Shown here in pieces: positions 22,734-29,981 of a stretch of 30,017 nt of DNA (its first letter is position 1; every line of letters begins with the position of its first letter). The translations under genes were made by a program, and so were the position numbers. Below the pieces are notes generated by a model. That model worked only from the letters and a program-made list of their open reading frames with translations, ran no database searches and was not told the DNA's origin. The stretch covers positions 1 to 30,017 of the forward strand of contig CAYRFK010000035.1 in NCBI GenBank assembly GCA_964423465.1, in the 5' to 3' direction. Source of the DNA: VGWF01 sp964423465. Lineage in GTDB: Bacteria; Verrucomicrobiota; Kiritimatiellia; PWTM01.

Positions 22734-23654
22734 CTACGATGGAACGGGCTTGCGGCGGGGGGCGGTCCACTTGACGCGCGGGGACTTGGCCTTCGCCGGG
22801 GTCCCCGTCTTTCGGACGGGTTTCTTTTTCGCCGCCTTGGGTCGCACGGGGCGCGGTGCGCGTGCCGGGGGAGGGACTTCCGCCGGTGCCGGCGGGGCCA
22901 TCTCGATGCCGAACACGGCGCCGACGTCGTCGGCCGACAGGGTGGGCAGGGGCTCCGCGGCCTTTGTGCCGGTCAGCGTCGCCATCGAATCCGCCTGGAC
23001 GACCAGTTCGCGGTGATCGACGTGGCGAAGAAGGAAGAGCAGTTCGGGCTTCTCGTCCAGCCGCGCGCCCACGCCGTAGAGCACGGCCGCCACGTGCTTG
23101 CACATGTCGGCCCAGTCGGGACACGAGCAGTCCAGCTTGATCTCCTTGGGCGAGGGGAACAACCCGGATTCGCGGTGGGTCATGATGCCCATGACCCGCT
23201 CGGAGAGCCGCCCCTGCAACAATTCCATCAGCGACCCGATGCTCCCCGCCGATGCGCGGCACAGGGCGGTCCAGCGCTTCGTGTTCACCGGTTCGATCCG
23301 GACCTTGATCTTGTACAGTTCGGACCCGCTGACCAGCGCCTCGATCTCCCCCTGCCGGATGTCGAGATGGATCACCGAGCCGTTGCGCGCATACGTCCGT
23401 CCGCGCGGCATGCGGTTGGAGAAGTCGCTGTAGGACTCAAGGTTTTCGCACCACGCCTTGCCCCAGAACGAATGGGCGATGGTCCGGCCCTCGATGCGGA
23501 CCGGCGACAGGATCTGCCCCTTCTTTGCCATCGCGGCGGCCTTCTTCTCAGCTCGCCGCCGCCGCTCGGCCACCGGGACGTATGGGGCGAATCCCCCGTA
23601 GCCGTAGTCGTCCCGCCTCGATCCCCATCGCGATCGCCGTCCGTACCCGCCCAT
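22734..23654 (-). CDS. SWIM zinc-finger protein
   Basis: A 306-residue protein with a SWIM zinc site C-x-C-x(n)-C-x-H: Cys176, Cys178, Cys185, His187 (DCSCPDWADMCKHVAAVLY). The N-terminus is rich in Gly, Tyr and Arg, and residues 60-160 form the conserved region found before SWIM motifs in this family (SFWGKAWCENLESYSDF, RGRTYARNGSV). The last 60 residues are a Lys/Pro/Ala-rich basic tail, probably disordered and nucleic-acid binding. GGAGG at 23664-23660 with a 5-base spacer supports the start. It follows the SNF2 helicase by 10 bases; SWIM proteins and SNF2 helicases are often encoded side by side and are thought to act together on DNA. The exact process is unknown. Confidence 0.92.
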   Translation of the reverse strand: MGGYGRRSRWGSRRDDYGYGGFAPYVPVAERRRRAEKKAAAMAKKGQILSPVRIEGRTIAHSFWGKAWCENLESYSDFSNRMPRGRTYARNGSVIHLDIRQGEIEALVSGSELYKIKVRIEPVNTKRWTALCRASAGSIGSLMELLQGRLSERVMGIMTHRESGLFPSPKEIKLDCSCPDWADMCKHVAAVLYGVGARLDEKPELLFLLRHVDHRELVVQADSMATLTGTKAAEPLPTLSADDVGAVFGIEMAPPAPAEVPPPARAPRPVRPKAAKKKPVRKTGTPAKAKSPRVKWTAPRRKPVPS

Positions 23655-23664
23655 CTCCGCCTCC

Positions 23665-26391
23665 TCAGTCCGCTTCCGCGGACCGGTTAAGATCCAGAGC
23701 GACGAACCTCAGCAGATCCCGGTCGCTCATTTCGGTCAGAAGTTTCGCGGCGCCGTCGCCGCCGAGCACCTCGTCGGCGAGCTGCGTCTTACCCTCGATC
23801 AGTTCGTCGATGCGCTCCTCCATCGTGCCCCGGCAGACAAACTTGTGCACGAGCACGTTCCGCTTCTGGCCGATGCGGAACGCGCGATCCGTCGCCTGGT
23901 TCTCGACCGCCGGGTTCCACCAGCGGTCGAAGTGAATCACGTGGGAGGCCTCCGTCAGGTTCAGGCCCGAGCCGCCCGCCTTGACGGTCAGAATGAAAAA
24001 CGGCGGTCCGTTCTCGGATTGGAACGCATTCACCAGACCGCGACGGTCCTTCACGGGCGTGCCGCCGTGGAGAACGAGACCCGGCCGGCCGAAGATCGGG
24101 GTCAGGAACTCCAGCAGGGGACCGGTCATCTCCTGGAACTGGGTGAAGACGAGCGTCTTCTCCTGCCGCGCGGCAATCTCCGTTGCCAGCGCGCGCAGTC
24201 GCTGGAACTTGCCGCTGTCGGCCTCGGCGAAGACGCCGTCCCGCATCCAGTGCGACGGGTGGTTGCAGAGCTGCTTGAACCGCATGAGGTACGCGAGCAC
24301 CAGGCCCCGGCGCTGGATGCCGTCGGCGGTCCGCACGGCTTCGGCCAGTTCGCGCACGGCCTGCTCGTAGAGCGCCGCCTGCTTCGGCGCCAGCCCGCAC
24401 CACGCCTTGACCTCCGTCTTCTCGGGCAGGTCGGCAATGACGCGCCGGTCGGTCTTCATGCGGCGGAGGATGTAGGGTGCGGCGAGGGCGCGCAGGGCGC
24501 CCAGTCCGCCGCCGTCCTGGGACCGCGCCTTGACGTACGTGGCGAACTCGCGGGCGGAGCCGAGCAGGCCGGGGTTGAGGAAATCGAAGAGGGACCAGAG
24601 GTCGCCGAGACGGTTCTCCACCGGTGTGCCCGTCAGCACCAGCCGGTGCCGCGCCTTGAGTTCCTTGACGGCCCGGGTCTGGCGCGCGGACGGGTTCTTG
24701 ATCGCCTGCGCCTCGTCGAGGGCGACCAGGTCCCACGCGCGGCGTCGCAGGGGCTCCATTCTCGCCACCAGTCCGTAGGTGGTCAGGACGAGATCGACCC
24801 CGTCCGCGGCCCGAGCGGGATCCTTCTGCACCGCGTCCCATTCGTCCGGCGCCAGGCCGGAGGGATGCAGAATGCGGAAGGTCAGCGACGGGGCGAAGCG
24901 GAGAATCTCCGCGCGCCAGTTCGCCAGCAACGAGGCCGGCGCGACCAGCAGCGAAGGTCCGGACGGGGTCTTCTCCGCCTTGCGCGCCAGCAGGAGTGCG
25001 AGAACCTGGACGGTCTTGCCGAGTCCCATGTCGTCGGCGAGACAGGCGCCGAGGCCGAGTTCCGTCATGAAGCGCAGCCATCCGACGCCGGTCGTCTGGT
25101 AGGGGCGCAGATCGGCCTGAAGTCCGGGGATGTCGGCGGCGGTCTCCATCTTCGTCGGATCGCGCAGCCGCGCCAGCGTGGTTTCCAACCACTCGCCGGC
25201 CCGGATGCCGCACCATTCGGCGGACGCATCGGCGTCATCGGCCGCCGCGGTCACGCCGGCGGGCGGTGCGCCCGCCAGCATGCGCATGGCCTCGGCGAAG
25301 CTGACGCCCTCGCCCGCGGCGTGCTCCGCCTCCTTCCAATGCCTCAACGCAGCGGCGAGCTTCTCCGGGTCCGCCTCGACCCAGCGGCCCCGGATGAGGG
25401 CGAGTCCGCCGGACGACGCCATCAGCGCGTTCCATTCGTCGTCGGTCAGCGGTTCGCCGTCCACGCTCATCGCGGCCCGGAAGTCGAGCAGGGCGTCCAT
25501 GCCGAATCCCCGGCCGGGCGCGTTGCCGACGCGCACGCTCACCTGCGCACGCGGGGGGCGGCCGCCGCGCCACAGGTCCGGCATCCGCACCACCACGCCG
25601 GCGGCGTCCAGGGCCGGCGTTTCCTTCAGAAACCGGTAGGCCTGCGCCGGCGTCCAGGCCAGCGGTTTGAACAGGGCGCCGGTCTCGACGAGTTCGCGGG
25701 CCAGCGCGCTGGTTTCCGAGGCCGCGTGAACCGGCGCGAGCAGGCGCAGCAGTGCCGGCCGGTTGCGGGCGCCTGCGTACTCGTTCAGGGCCTCGGCGAG
25801 GGGACGGTACTGGACGCGGCCCTGGGCCGACACGCCCGCGGCGTAGGTGGCGAGGAAGGCGAAGGGATAGGCGGCGTTCTTCCGGTTTTCGGCGAGGTGG
25901 AAGCAGACCCTGCCCACCGTGCGCCAGACCGGGTTCAGCGACTTCAGATAGTCGGCCGGTCCGCCGTCGTGGGCCGCGGCTTTCTCGCGGGCGTGGCTGT
26001 CGAGCGCGATCCAGAGCTCCGCAAGCGACGCATCGGTCAGGTATTCGCCGCCGCGCATCGGCGGCCGCCGAAGCAGCCAGTCGCTCCATACGCCGTCTCC
26101 CGGCGACGGAACGGGCGGGATGTCCGCGGTGCCGGGGACGACCCCGTGGCAGAGCCGAGATAGGTAGAGCCGGCCATAGTCGCGCCAGAACGCGATCGCG
26201 GGCGGCAGCGGCGTCTCCAGTTCCCGCGAGGCCAGGTGGAGCAGGCCCGCGGGCGAGCCTCCGGCAAAGGCTTCCGCCAGCCGCGCCATCGCGGCCGGTT
26301 CCGGCCACACCACGTCGTCGCCCGTCTCATCCCAGAACAAATGACCGCGCGGATTGACCGCAAGCGTTGGCGTCTGCGTGTCGGAATTCAC
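23665..26391 (-). CDS. SNF2-family DEAD/DEAH-box helicase
   Basis: A 908-residue ATP-dependent DNA translocase. Residues 1 to about 300 are a poorly conserved N-terminal region. About 305-385 matches the SNF2-associated domain (LLDFRAAMSVDGEPLTDDEWNALM, RGRWVEADPEKL). The motor has Walker A ADDMGLGKT (Lys459), the DEAQ box at 559-562 (LDEAQAIKNPSARQ), TGTPVENRLGDLWSLFDF, and C-lobe motifs TQFQEM, KAGGSGLNLT and DRAFRIGQ. The start is GTG at 26391, with no Shine-Dalgarno and inside a word-repeat tract, so it is less certain; LAVNPRGHLFWDE just after it looks like a genuine N-terminus. It is likely cotranscribed with the SWIM gene and lies 39 bases after rnfA on the same strand. Role probably in DNA repair or chromatin-like remodelling; no defence partner is present. 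Confidence 0.94.
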   Translation of the reverse strand: MNSDTQTPTLAVNPRGHLFWDETGDDVVWPEPAAMARLAEAFAGGSPAGLLHLASRELETPLPPAIAFWRDYGRLYLSRLCHGVVPGTADIPPVPSPGDGVWSDWLLRRPPMRGGEYLTDASLAELWIALDSHAREKAAAHDGGPADYLKSLNPVWRTVGRVCFHLAENRKNAAYPFAFLATYAAGVSAQGRVQYRPLAEALNEYAGARNRPALLRLLAPVHAASETSALARELVETGALFKPLAWTPAQAYRFLKETPALDAAGVVVRMPDLWRGGRPPRAQVSVRVGNAPGRGFGMDALLDFRAAMSVDGEPLTDDEWNALMASSGGLALIRGRWVEADPEKLAAALRHWKEAEHAAGEGVSFAEAMRMLAGAPPAGVTAAADDADASAEWCGIRAGEWLETTLARLRDPTKMETAADIPGLQADLRPYQTTGVGWLRFMTELGLGACLADDMGLGKTVQVLALLLARKAEKTPSGPSLLVAPASLLANWRAEILRFAPSLTFRILHPSGLAPDEWDAVQKDPARAADGVDLVLTTYGLVARMEPLRRRAWDLVALDEAQAIKNPSARQTRAVKELKARHRLVLTGTPVENRLGDLWSLFDFLNPGLLGSAREFATYVKARSQDGGGLGALRALAAPYILRRMKTDRRVIADLPEKTEVKAWCGLAPKQAALYEQAVRELAEAVRTADGIQRRGLVLAYLMRFKQLCNHPSHWMRDGVFAEADSGKFQRLRALATEIAARQEKTLVFTQFQEMTGPLLEFLTPIFGRPGLVLHGGTPVKDRRGLVNAFQSENGPPFFILTVKAGGSGLNLTEASHVIHFDRWWNPAVENQATDRAFRIGQKRNVLVHKFVCRGTMEERIDELIEGKTQLADEVLGGDGAAKLLTEMSDRDLLRFVALDLNRSAEAD

Positions 26392-26410
26392 GAGTGCGGA
26401 ATCATGAGCA
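26383..26410. repeat. Word repeat spanning the helicase start
   Basis: GGAATTCACGAGTG and CGGAATCATGAGCA are two 14-bp copies, each two 7-bp words. The tract covers the GTG start codon (26391-26389) and most of the 39-base rnfA-helicase spacer. The style is like the other intergenic arrays. Confidence 0.5.
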
Positions 26411-26430
26411 TCCGCGATCTCCGCTCCGCG

Positions 26431-27168
26431 CTACGGCGCCGGCGGCGGGGCGGCCTTGAGTTCGGGAGCCGGCGCAGGGGCCGGCTTCAGGATCTTGGCG
26501 AGGTTGGAGTCGACGCCGGTGAACCCGAGGAAGGCGAGGGAGAGGATGCCGGCGACGATCATCGTGATGCCCGGGCCGCGGAGCGGCTTCGGGACGTCGC
26601 AGTGATCCAGTTCCTCGCGGATGCCGGCCATGATCACGATGGCGATCAGGAAGCCGAGGCCCGCGCAAAAGGCGTAGATCAGGGCCTTGTCCAGCCCCCA
26701 CGGATCGGGAACCTCGGCGGCGCTCGGAACGTGCTTCATGATCTCAAGGCAGACGAACAGGATCACGCAGTTCGTCGTGATGAGCGGCAGGAAGACGCCG
26801 AAGGCCTTGTAAAGGGCCGGGAAGAACTTCCGGACGTACATCTCCACCAGCTGCACCGCCCATGCGATGGCGAAAATGTAGACGACGTAGTTGAGAATGC
26901 TGAGGTCTGCGACGCCCTTGTAGCCCATGAGCTTGGCGACGACGGACGTCAGAGGAGCGCCCGGGGCGAGCACGCCCCAGGTGATCAGCCAGCTCAGCAA
27001 CGCGGCGATGGTCGTGACAAACGTCACGGCCGCGCCCATGCCGAAGGCGGTGTCCAGCTTACGGGAAACGCCGATGAACGGGCAGTTCCCCACGAAAAAG
27101 TGGAACACCATGTTGTTGATGAGCGCGGTCGAAACCGCAAGCAGCAGGATTGAAACGAGGTAGTCCAT
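26431..27168 (-). CDS. rnfA: Rnf electron transport complex subunit RnfA
   Basis: A 245-residue inner-membrane subunit of the Rnf complex, which couples ferredoxin:NAD+ electron flow to Na+ or H+ transport. It has about six membrane helices and the family sequences INNMVFHFFVGNCPFIGVS and LITTNCVILFVCL; the two conserved Cys bind the membrane iron-sulfur centre between RnfA and RnfE. GGAG at 27178-27175 is 6 bases from the ATG at 27168 but directly touches the ATG at 27174, so 27168 is the better start. A C-terminal tail rich in Pro and Ala (about 25 residues) makes it longer than the usual 190-210. The related NqrE is the alternative, but neighbour sizes favour Rnf. Last gene of the rnf cluster here. 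Confidence 0.92.
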   Translation of the reverse strand: MDYLVSILLLAVSTALINNMVFHFFVGNCPFIGVSRKLDTAFGMGAAVTFVTTIAALLSWLITWGVLAPGAPLTSVVAKLMGYKGVADLSILNYVVYIFAIAWAVQLVEMYVRKFFPALYKAFGVFLPLITTNCVILFVCLEIMKHVPSAAEVPDPWGLDKALIYAFCAGLGFLIAIVIMAGIREELDHCDVPKPLRGPGITMIVAGILSLAFLGFTGVDSNLAKILKPAPAPAPELKAAPPPAP

Positions 27169-27178
27169 CGTCATCTCC

Positions 27179-27829
27179 TCAGGCGCCGGCCCTGGTCTGG
27201 CGGCTTTGCTGGAACCAGCCCACGGCGCCCAGCAGCAAACCGAACGTCAGGAAGGCCCCGGGCGGAAGGACCATGATGACCCAGTCGGACCAGACCGCCG
27301 GGTCGGTGTGCGGAATGACCCGCCATCCGAACCACTGTCCGAACCAGGTGCCGAACCCGAGGATCTCCCGGATCGTGGCGATTGCGGCAAGCCCGAGGCC
27401 GAACCCGAGCGACTGGCCGACGGCGTCGCAGAAGGCGGTCCAGACATTCTGTTTCGCGGCGCAGATCTCGCATCGGGCGATGATGATGCAGTTGACGATG
27501 ATCAACGCGATGTAGGGGCCGAGTTGTTTGCTCATCTCGTACATGTAGGCCGCGAGGAACCGGTCGACGACCGTGACGAATACCGCGATGGTAAGCGTGA
27601 AGACCAGGATGCGCAGGTGCGGCTTGAGCAGGTTCCGGATGAGGCTCGTCACTACGTTGGCACACACGAGTACGAACAAAACGGAGCCGGCCATCGTGAC
27701 CGCGCCCTCCATCGTATTCGATACGGCGAGGGTGGGACAGATGCCAAGGATCTGCCGGAACACGGGGTTCTCCGGCAGAATTCCGCCGATGAACCGTTCG
27801 AGGGGGGTGGGGCCGTCGGGATTGCTCAT
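27179..27829 (-). CDS. rnfE: Rnf electron transport complex subunit RnfE
   Basis: A 216-residue membrane subunit, paralogous to RnfA and inserted in the opposite orientation. Family sequences are NPVFRQILGICPTLAVSNTMEGAVTM near the N-terminus and IALIIVNCIIIARCEICAAKQ in the middle; the Cys after LG and the Cys after VN are those that hold the shared iron-sulfur centre. About six membrane helices can be seen. It starts 7 bases after the rnfG stop with only a weak ribosome site (GAGAC). Its stop is followed immediately by the ribosome site for rnfA, so translation of the two is coupled. Confidence 0.93.
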   Translation of the reverse strand: MSNPDGPTPLERFIGGILPENPVFRQILGICPTLAVSNTMEGAVTMAGSVLFVLVCANVVTSLIRNLLKPHLRILVFTLTIAVFVTVVDRFLAAYMYEMSKQLGPYIALIIVNCIIIARCEICAAKQNVWTAFCDAVGQSLGFGLGLAAIATIREILGFGTWFGQWFGWRVIPHTDPAVWSDWVIMVLPPGAFLTFGLLLGAVGWFQQSRQTRAGA

Positions 27830-27836
27830 GGGTGTC

Positions 27837-28400
27837 TCACATGGGGTTGGCGGCCAGATCCTGCCGGAACTTCTTCATCGCCTCGTTGATGGCCATCGTC
27901 ACGGCGTCGGACGAGATGGTCGCGCCGGTCAGTGCCTCGATTTCGTTGGGCTGGGCCGCCTTCCGCTTGACGACCTTCAGTGCGGGTTCCGTGGCCTTTT
28001 CTATGAACTGCCCGCGCCAGGTCGCATCGCGGATCTTGTCCCCCAGTCCCGGGGTCTCCTTCTGGGCGAGGACATAGAGTCCCGTGACCCGGGCCGCGGC
28101 ACGGTCAACGGCCACCAGCAGTTCGATCCGGTCGGCAAAACCCTGTCCGCCGGCCGGCACCACCCATCCCACCGTCGCCTGCGCGGAGTCGATCGCCCGG
28201 TAGACGGGGGCTCCGCCCACCTCCACGCGCTCGCCGCGCGTCGAGCCGGGCACGAGCTGGGGAATCTGGGCCAGCGAGTCGTTCAGCCGGTTCTCCTCGA
28301 TCTTCGGCTGCCAGGCCACGTGAATCTGCGCCAGTGCGGCCCCGAATACGGTGGAGAGCAGGATCACCAGCCATGCGTCTGCAATGTAGTTCTGTTTCAT
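27837..28400 (-). CDS. rnfG: Rnf electron transport complex subunit RnfG (FMN-binding)
   Basis: A 187-residue subunit with one N-terminal membrane helix (residues 9-28) and a periplasmic FMN-binding domain. The flavinylation motif is E-A-L-T-G-A-T-I-S; Thr161 should carry FMN through a phosphoester bond made by ApbE, whose gene is not in the window. KETPGLGDKI is a further family motif. It is shorter than NqrC, which supports Rnf over Nqr. The gene begins 10 bases after the rnfD stop with no strong ribosome site, so coupling to rnfD is likely. Confidence 0.93.
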   Translation of the reverse strand: MKQNYIADAWLVILLSTVFGAALAQIHVAWQPKIEENRLNDSLAQIPQLVPGSTRGERVEVGGAPVYRAIDSAQATVGWVVPAGGQGFADRIELLVAVDRAAARVTGLYVLAQKETPGLGDKIRDATWRGQFIEKATEPALKVVKRKAAQPNEIEALTGATISSDAVTMAINEAMKKFRQDLAANPM

Positions 28401-28410
28401 GCGTGCTTCG

Positions 28411-29412
28411 TCATTTCCTCTCCGGAACCGGTCCTCCCACGGGGACCGGGATGGAGATGCGATTGATCAGCGGGACGACGGCGTTGACGATCAAGATCGC
28501 GAACATGACGCCCTCGGGATAGCCGCTGAACGAGCGGATCAGCAGCACGAGGAGGCCGTAGGTCGCCCCGAAGATCCACTTGCCCTTGGGCGTCAACGGA
28601 CTGGAGACCGGGTCGGTGGCGATGAAGAAGGCGCCAAACAGGAAGGCGCCGGCGGAAAGGTCGTGGGCGACGGACCAACCGGTCCCGTCGCGGAAGAGGG
28701 CCGGCAGCCCCGCCGCCACGACCACCGAGAGAATCGCGCCCGCGGGGATCTCCCACGAGGCGGTGCGGCGGAGGCACAGGTAGAGGCCGCCGAGGATCGC
28801 CGCCAGGGCGCTTGTCTCGCCGATCGATCCGTTCGTCGTGCCGAGGAACAGCGGCCCCAGCGCCGTGACCTCGTTTGCCATCTTGAGGGCCGTCAGGGGC
28901 GTCGCATGCGTCAGCGCGTCGATCGGCGACTGCGCCGCGATGTAGGCCGAGGCGCCCATCGCGGCCGGGAAGGCGATCATGGCGAACGCGCGGCCCACCA
29001 TGGCCGGGTTGAACAGGTTCTGGCCGACGCCGCCGAAGACGACCTTCGCCAGGCCGATCGCGGCAAACGAGCCGACGGCCGCGACATACCACGGCGCCGT
29101 GGCCGGCAGCGAGAGGGCCAGGATCAGCCCCGTCACCGCCGCGGAGCAGTCCGACAGCGTCGCCGCGCGCCCGCGCATGCGCTGAAAGAGCCACTCGGCG
29201 GCCAGTGCCGCGACGACGCCGATTGCGATCTGGATCAGCGCGAGATGGCGGAACTGCCAGACCGCGACCGCGACCAGCGGCAGCAGCCCCAGCAGGACGT
29301 CGATCATCATCCGCCGCGTCGTCAGCGACCCGCTGATGATGTGCGGACCGGGAGCGACGGTGAGAACCGGCGCGGGCGGGGGAGATGAGGGTGAGGCGGA
29401 GGATGCATTCAT
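28411..29412 (-). CDS. rnfD: Rnf electron transport complex subunit RnfD
   Basis: A 333-residue polytopic membrane subunit. The start at 29412 is preferred: the frame extends 27 codons upstream, but that part translates the word repeats of the neighbouring element. Family motifs are PGPHIISGSLTTRRMMIDVLLGLLP near residue 21, VFGGVGQNLFNPAMVGRAF (about 125-143) and FFIATDPVSSPLTPKG. The flavin site region reads DALTHATPLT, with Thr171; the usual S/T-G-A-T is T-H-A-T here. At 333 residues it is clearly shorter than NqrB (about 410), supporting Rnf. No Shine-Dalgarno precedes the ATG: only 12 bases separate it from the inverted repeat of the inserted element, so the native leader may have been altered. 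Confidence 0.93.
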   Translation of the reverse strand: MNASSASPSSPPPAPVLTVAPGPHIISGSLTTRRMMIDVLLGLLPLVAVAVWQFRHLALIQIAIGVVAALAAEWLFQRMRGRAATLSDCSAAVTGLILALSLPATAPWYVAAVGSFAAIGLAKVVFGGVGQNLFNPAMVGRAFAMIAFPAAMGASAYIAAQSPIDALTHATPLTALKMANEVTALGPLFLGTTNGSIGETSALAAILGGLYLCLRRTASWEIPAGAILSVVVAAGLPALFRDGTGWSVAHDLSAGAFLFGAFFIATDPVSSPLTPKGKWIFGATYGLLVLLIRSFSGYPEGVMFAILIVNAVVPLINRISIPVPVGGPVPERK

Positions 29413-29424
29413 AAGGGGGAATTC

Positions 29425-29461
29425 CGAAATCCTAATTCCGAAGCACGAAACAAACTCCAAA
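29425..29461. repeat. Left 37-bp inverted repeat
   Basis: It begins CGAAATCCTAATTCC and ends AAACTCCAAA. Its reverse complement equals 29941-29977 except for one base (G against A at the seventh position of the right copy). From 29424 to 29486 the DNA can be read in 7-bp words such as CCGAAAT, CCTAATT, CCGAAGC and ACGAAAC. Confidence 0.9.
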
Positions 29462-29521
29462 CACCAGGAGGAAAACTCCAAACGGGTTTGCAACGGGCTG
29501 GCGTGGTGGAGATCAAGGCCA

Positions 29522-29878
29522 TCATTCGGACTTCCTCAGAATCGCGCCGAAGATGTTCGTCAACTCCGTCGCCTCCTGCGCCAGTCGGACGCGTTCGTCC
29601 GAGATCGGCCCGTCGAGATCCAGCAGCCGCAGCCACAGCCGCGACTCCTTGGCCTCCTTCCGGCAGATCTTGATGTGCATGACGAAATCCTTCTTGCTCA
29701 AGGCATCGTTGGCCTCGATGTAGTTCGCCGCAACGGATCCCGACGACCGAACCAGTTGCTTCGCATCCTCCTGATGGGCCACCGTCATCGCCAAACCGCG
29801 GACCATCCGGCGCACGTCCGAGGCGAACGCCTCTGTGCGTTCCTCCAGATCGTATTTCGGAGCTCCGTCCGCCTTCAT
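29522..29878 (-). CDS. Four-helix-bundle protein (S23/IVP family)
   Basis: A 118-residue cytoplasmic protein with the full pattern of the family: YDLEERTEAFASDVRRMV, then QLVRSSGSVAANYIEANDAL, KKDFVMHIKICRKEAKESR and LWLRLLDLD. These give four amphipathic helices. Members occur in 23S rRNA intervening sequences, as accessory (Avd) proteins of diversity-generating retroelements, and as orphan genes; their molecular role outside retroelements is unknown, though basic surfaces suggest nucleic-acid binding. No reverse transcriptase or variable repeat is present here. It lies in the direction of the rnf genes, so it would be transcribed with them. The ribosome site is weak (GGGA about 17 bases upstream). 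It is alone inside the inverted repeats. Confidence 0.93.
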   Translation of the reverse strand: MKADGAPKYDLEERTEAFASDVRRMVRGLAMTVAHQEDAKQLVRSSGSVAANYIEANDALSKKDFVMHIKICRKEAKESRLWLRLLDLDGPISDERVRLAQEATELTNIFGAILRKSE

Positions 29879-29940
29879 TCGAGATTGCCGGATTCCCGGT
29901 ATCGTCCGTTTCGTGCTTGTTTCGTGCTTTGGGATTGGAA

Positions 29941-29977
29941 TTTGGAATTTGTTTCGTGCTTCGGAATTAGGATTTCG
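29941..29977. repeat. Right 37-bp inverted repeat
   Basis: It begins TTTGGAATTTG and ends GGAATTAGGATTTCG; partner of 29425-29461. The word array continues inward to about 29907 with units such as TTGGAAT (twice), TTTGGGA and TTCGTGC, all in 7-bp phase. Confidence 0.9.
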
Positions 29978-29981
29978 TCAT

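Larger units (their letters stand above)
29425..29977 (-). mobile_element. Candidate IVS-like element: four-helix-bundle gene between 37-bp inverted repeats
   Basis: The 553-bp unit lies between the probable rnfC stop and the rnfD start, 4 and 12 bases away. Its ends (29425-29461 and 29941-29977) are inverted copies matching at 36 of 37 bases. The ends and adjacent DNA are made of 7-bp words. The interior holds one gene of the S23/IVP family. In some bacteria, homologous genes sit in intervening sequences of 23S rRNA, also inside long inverted repeats. No target-site duplication and no transposase are seen, so mobility is an inference. Confidence 0.6.

Noticed and set aside
23665..26391. SNF2 helicase with SWIM protein as part of a DISARM-like defence island
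   Set aside because: No methyltransferase, nuclease or phospholipase-D partner is nearby; the SNF2-SWIM pair is common as a housekeeping operon.
29410..29493. A longer RnfD start adding 27 residues
   Set aside because: The added residues are a translation of the word-repeat DNA and do not resemble an RnfD N-terminus.
29522..29878. The four-helix-bundle gene as an accessory gene of a diversity-generating retroelement
   Set aside because: There is no reverse transcriptase, template repeat or variable repeat within the window, and the gene is closed in by inverted repeats.
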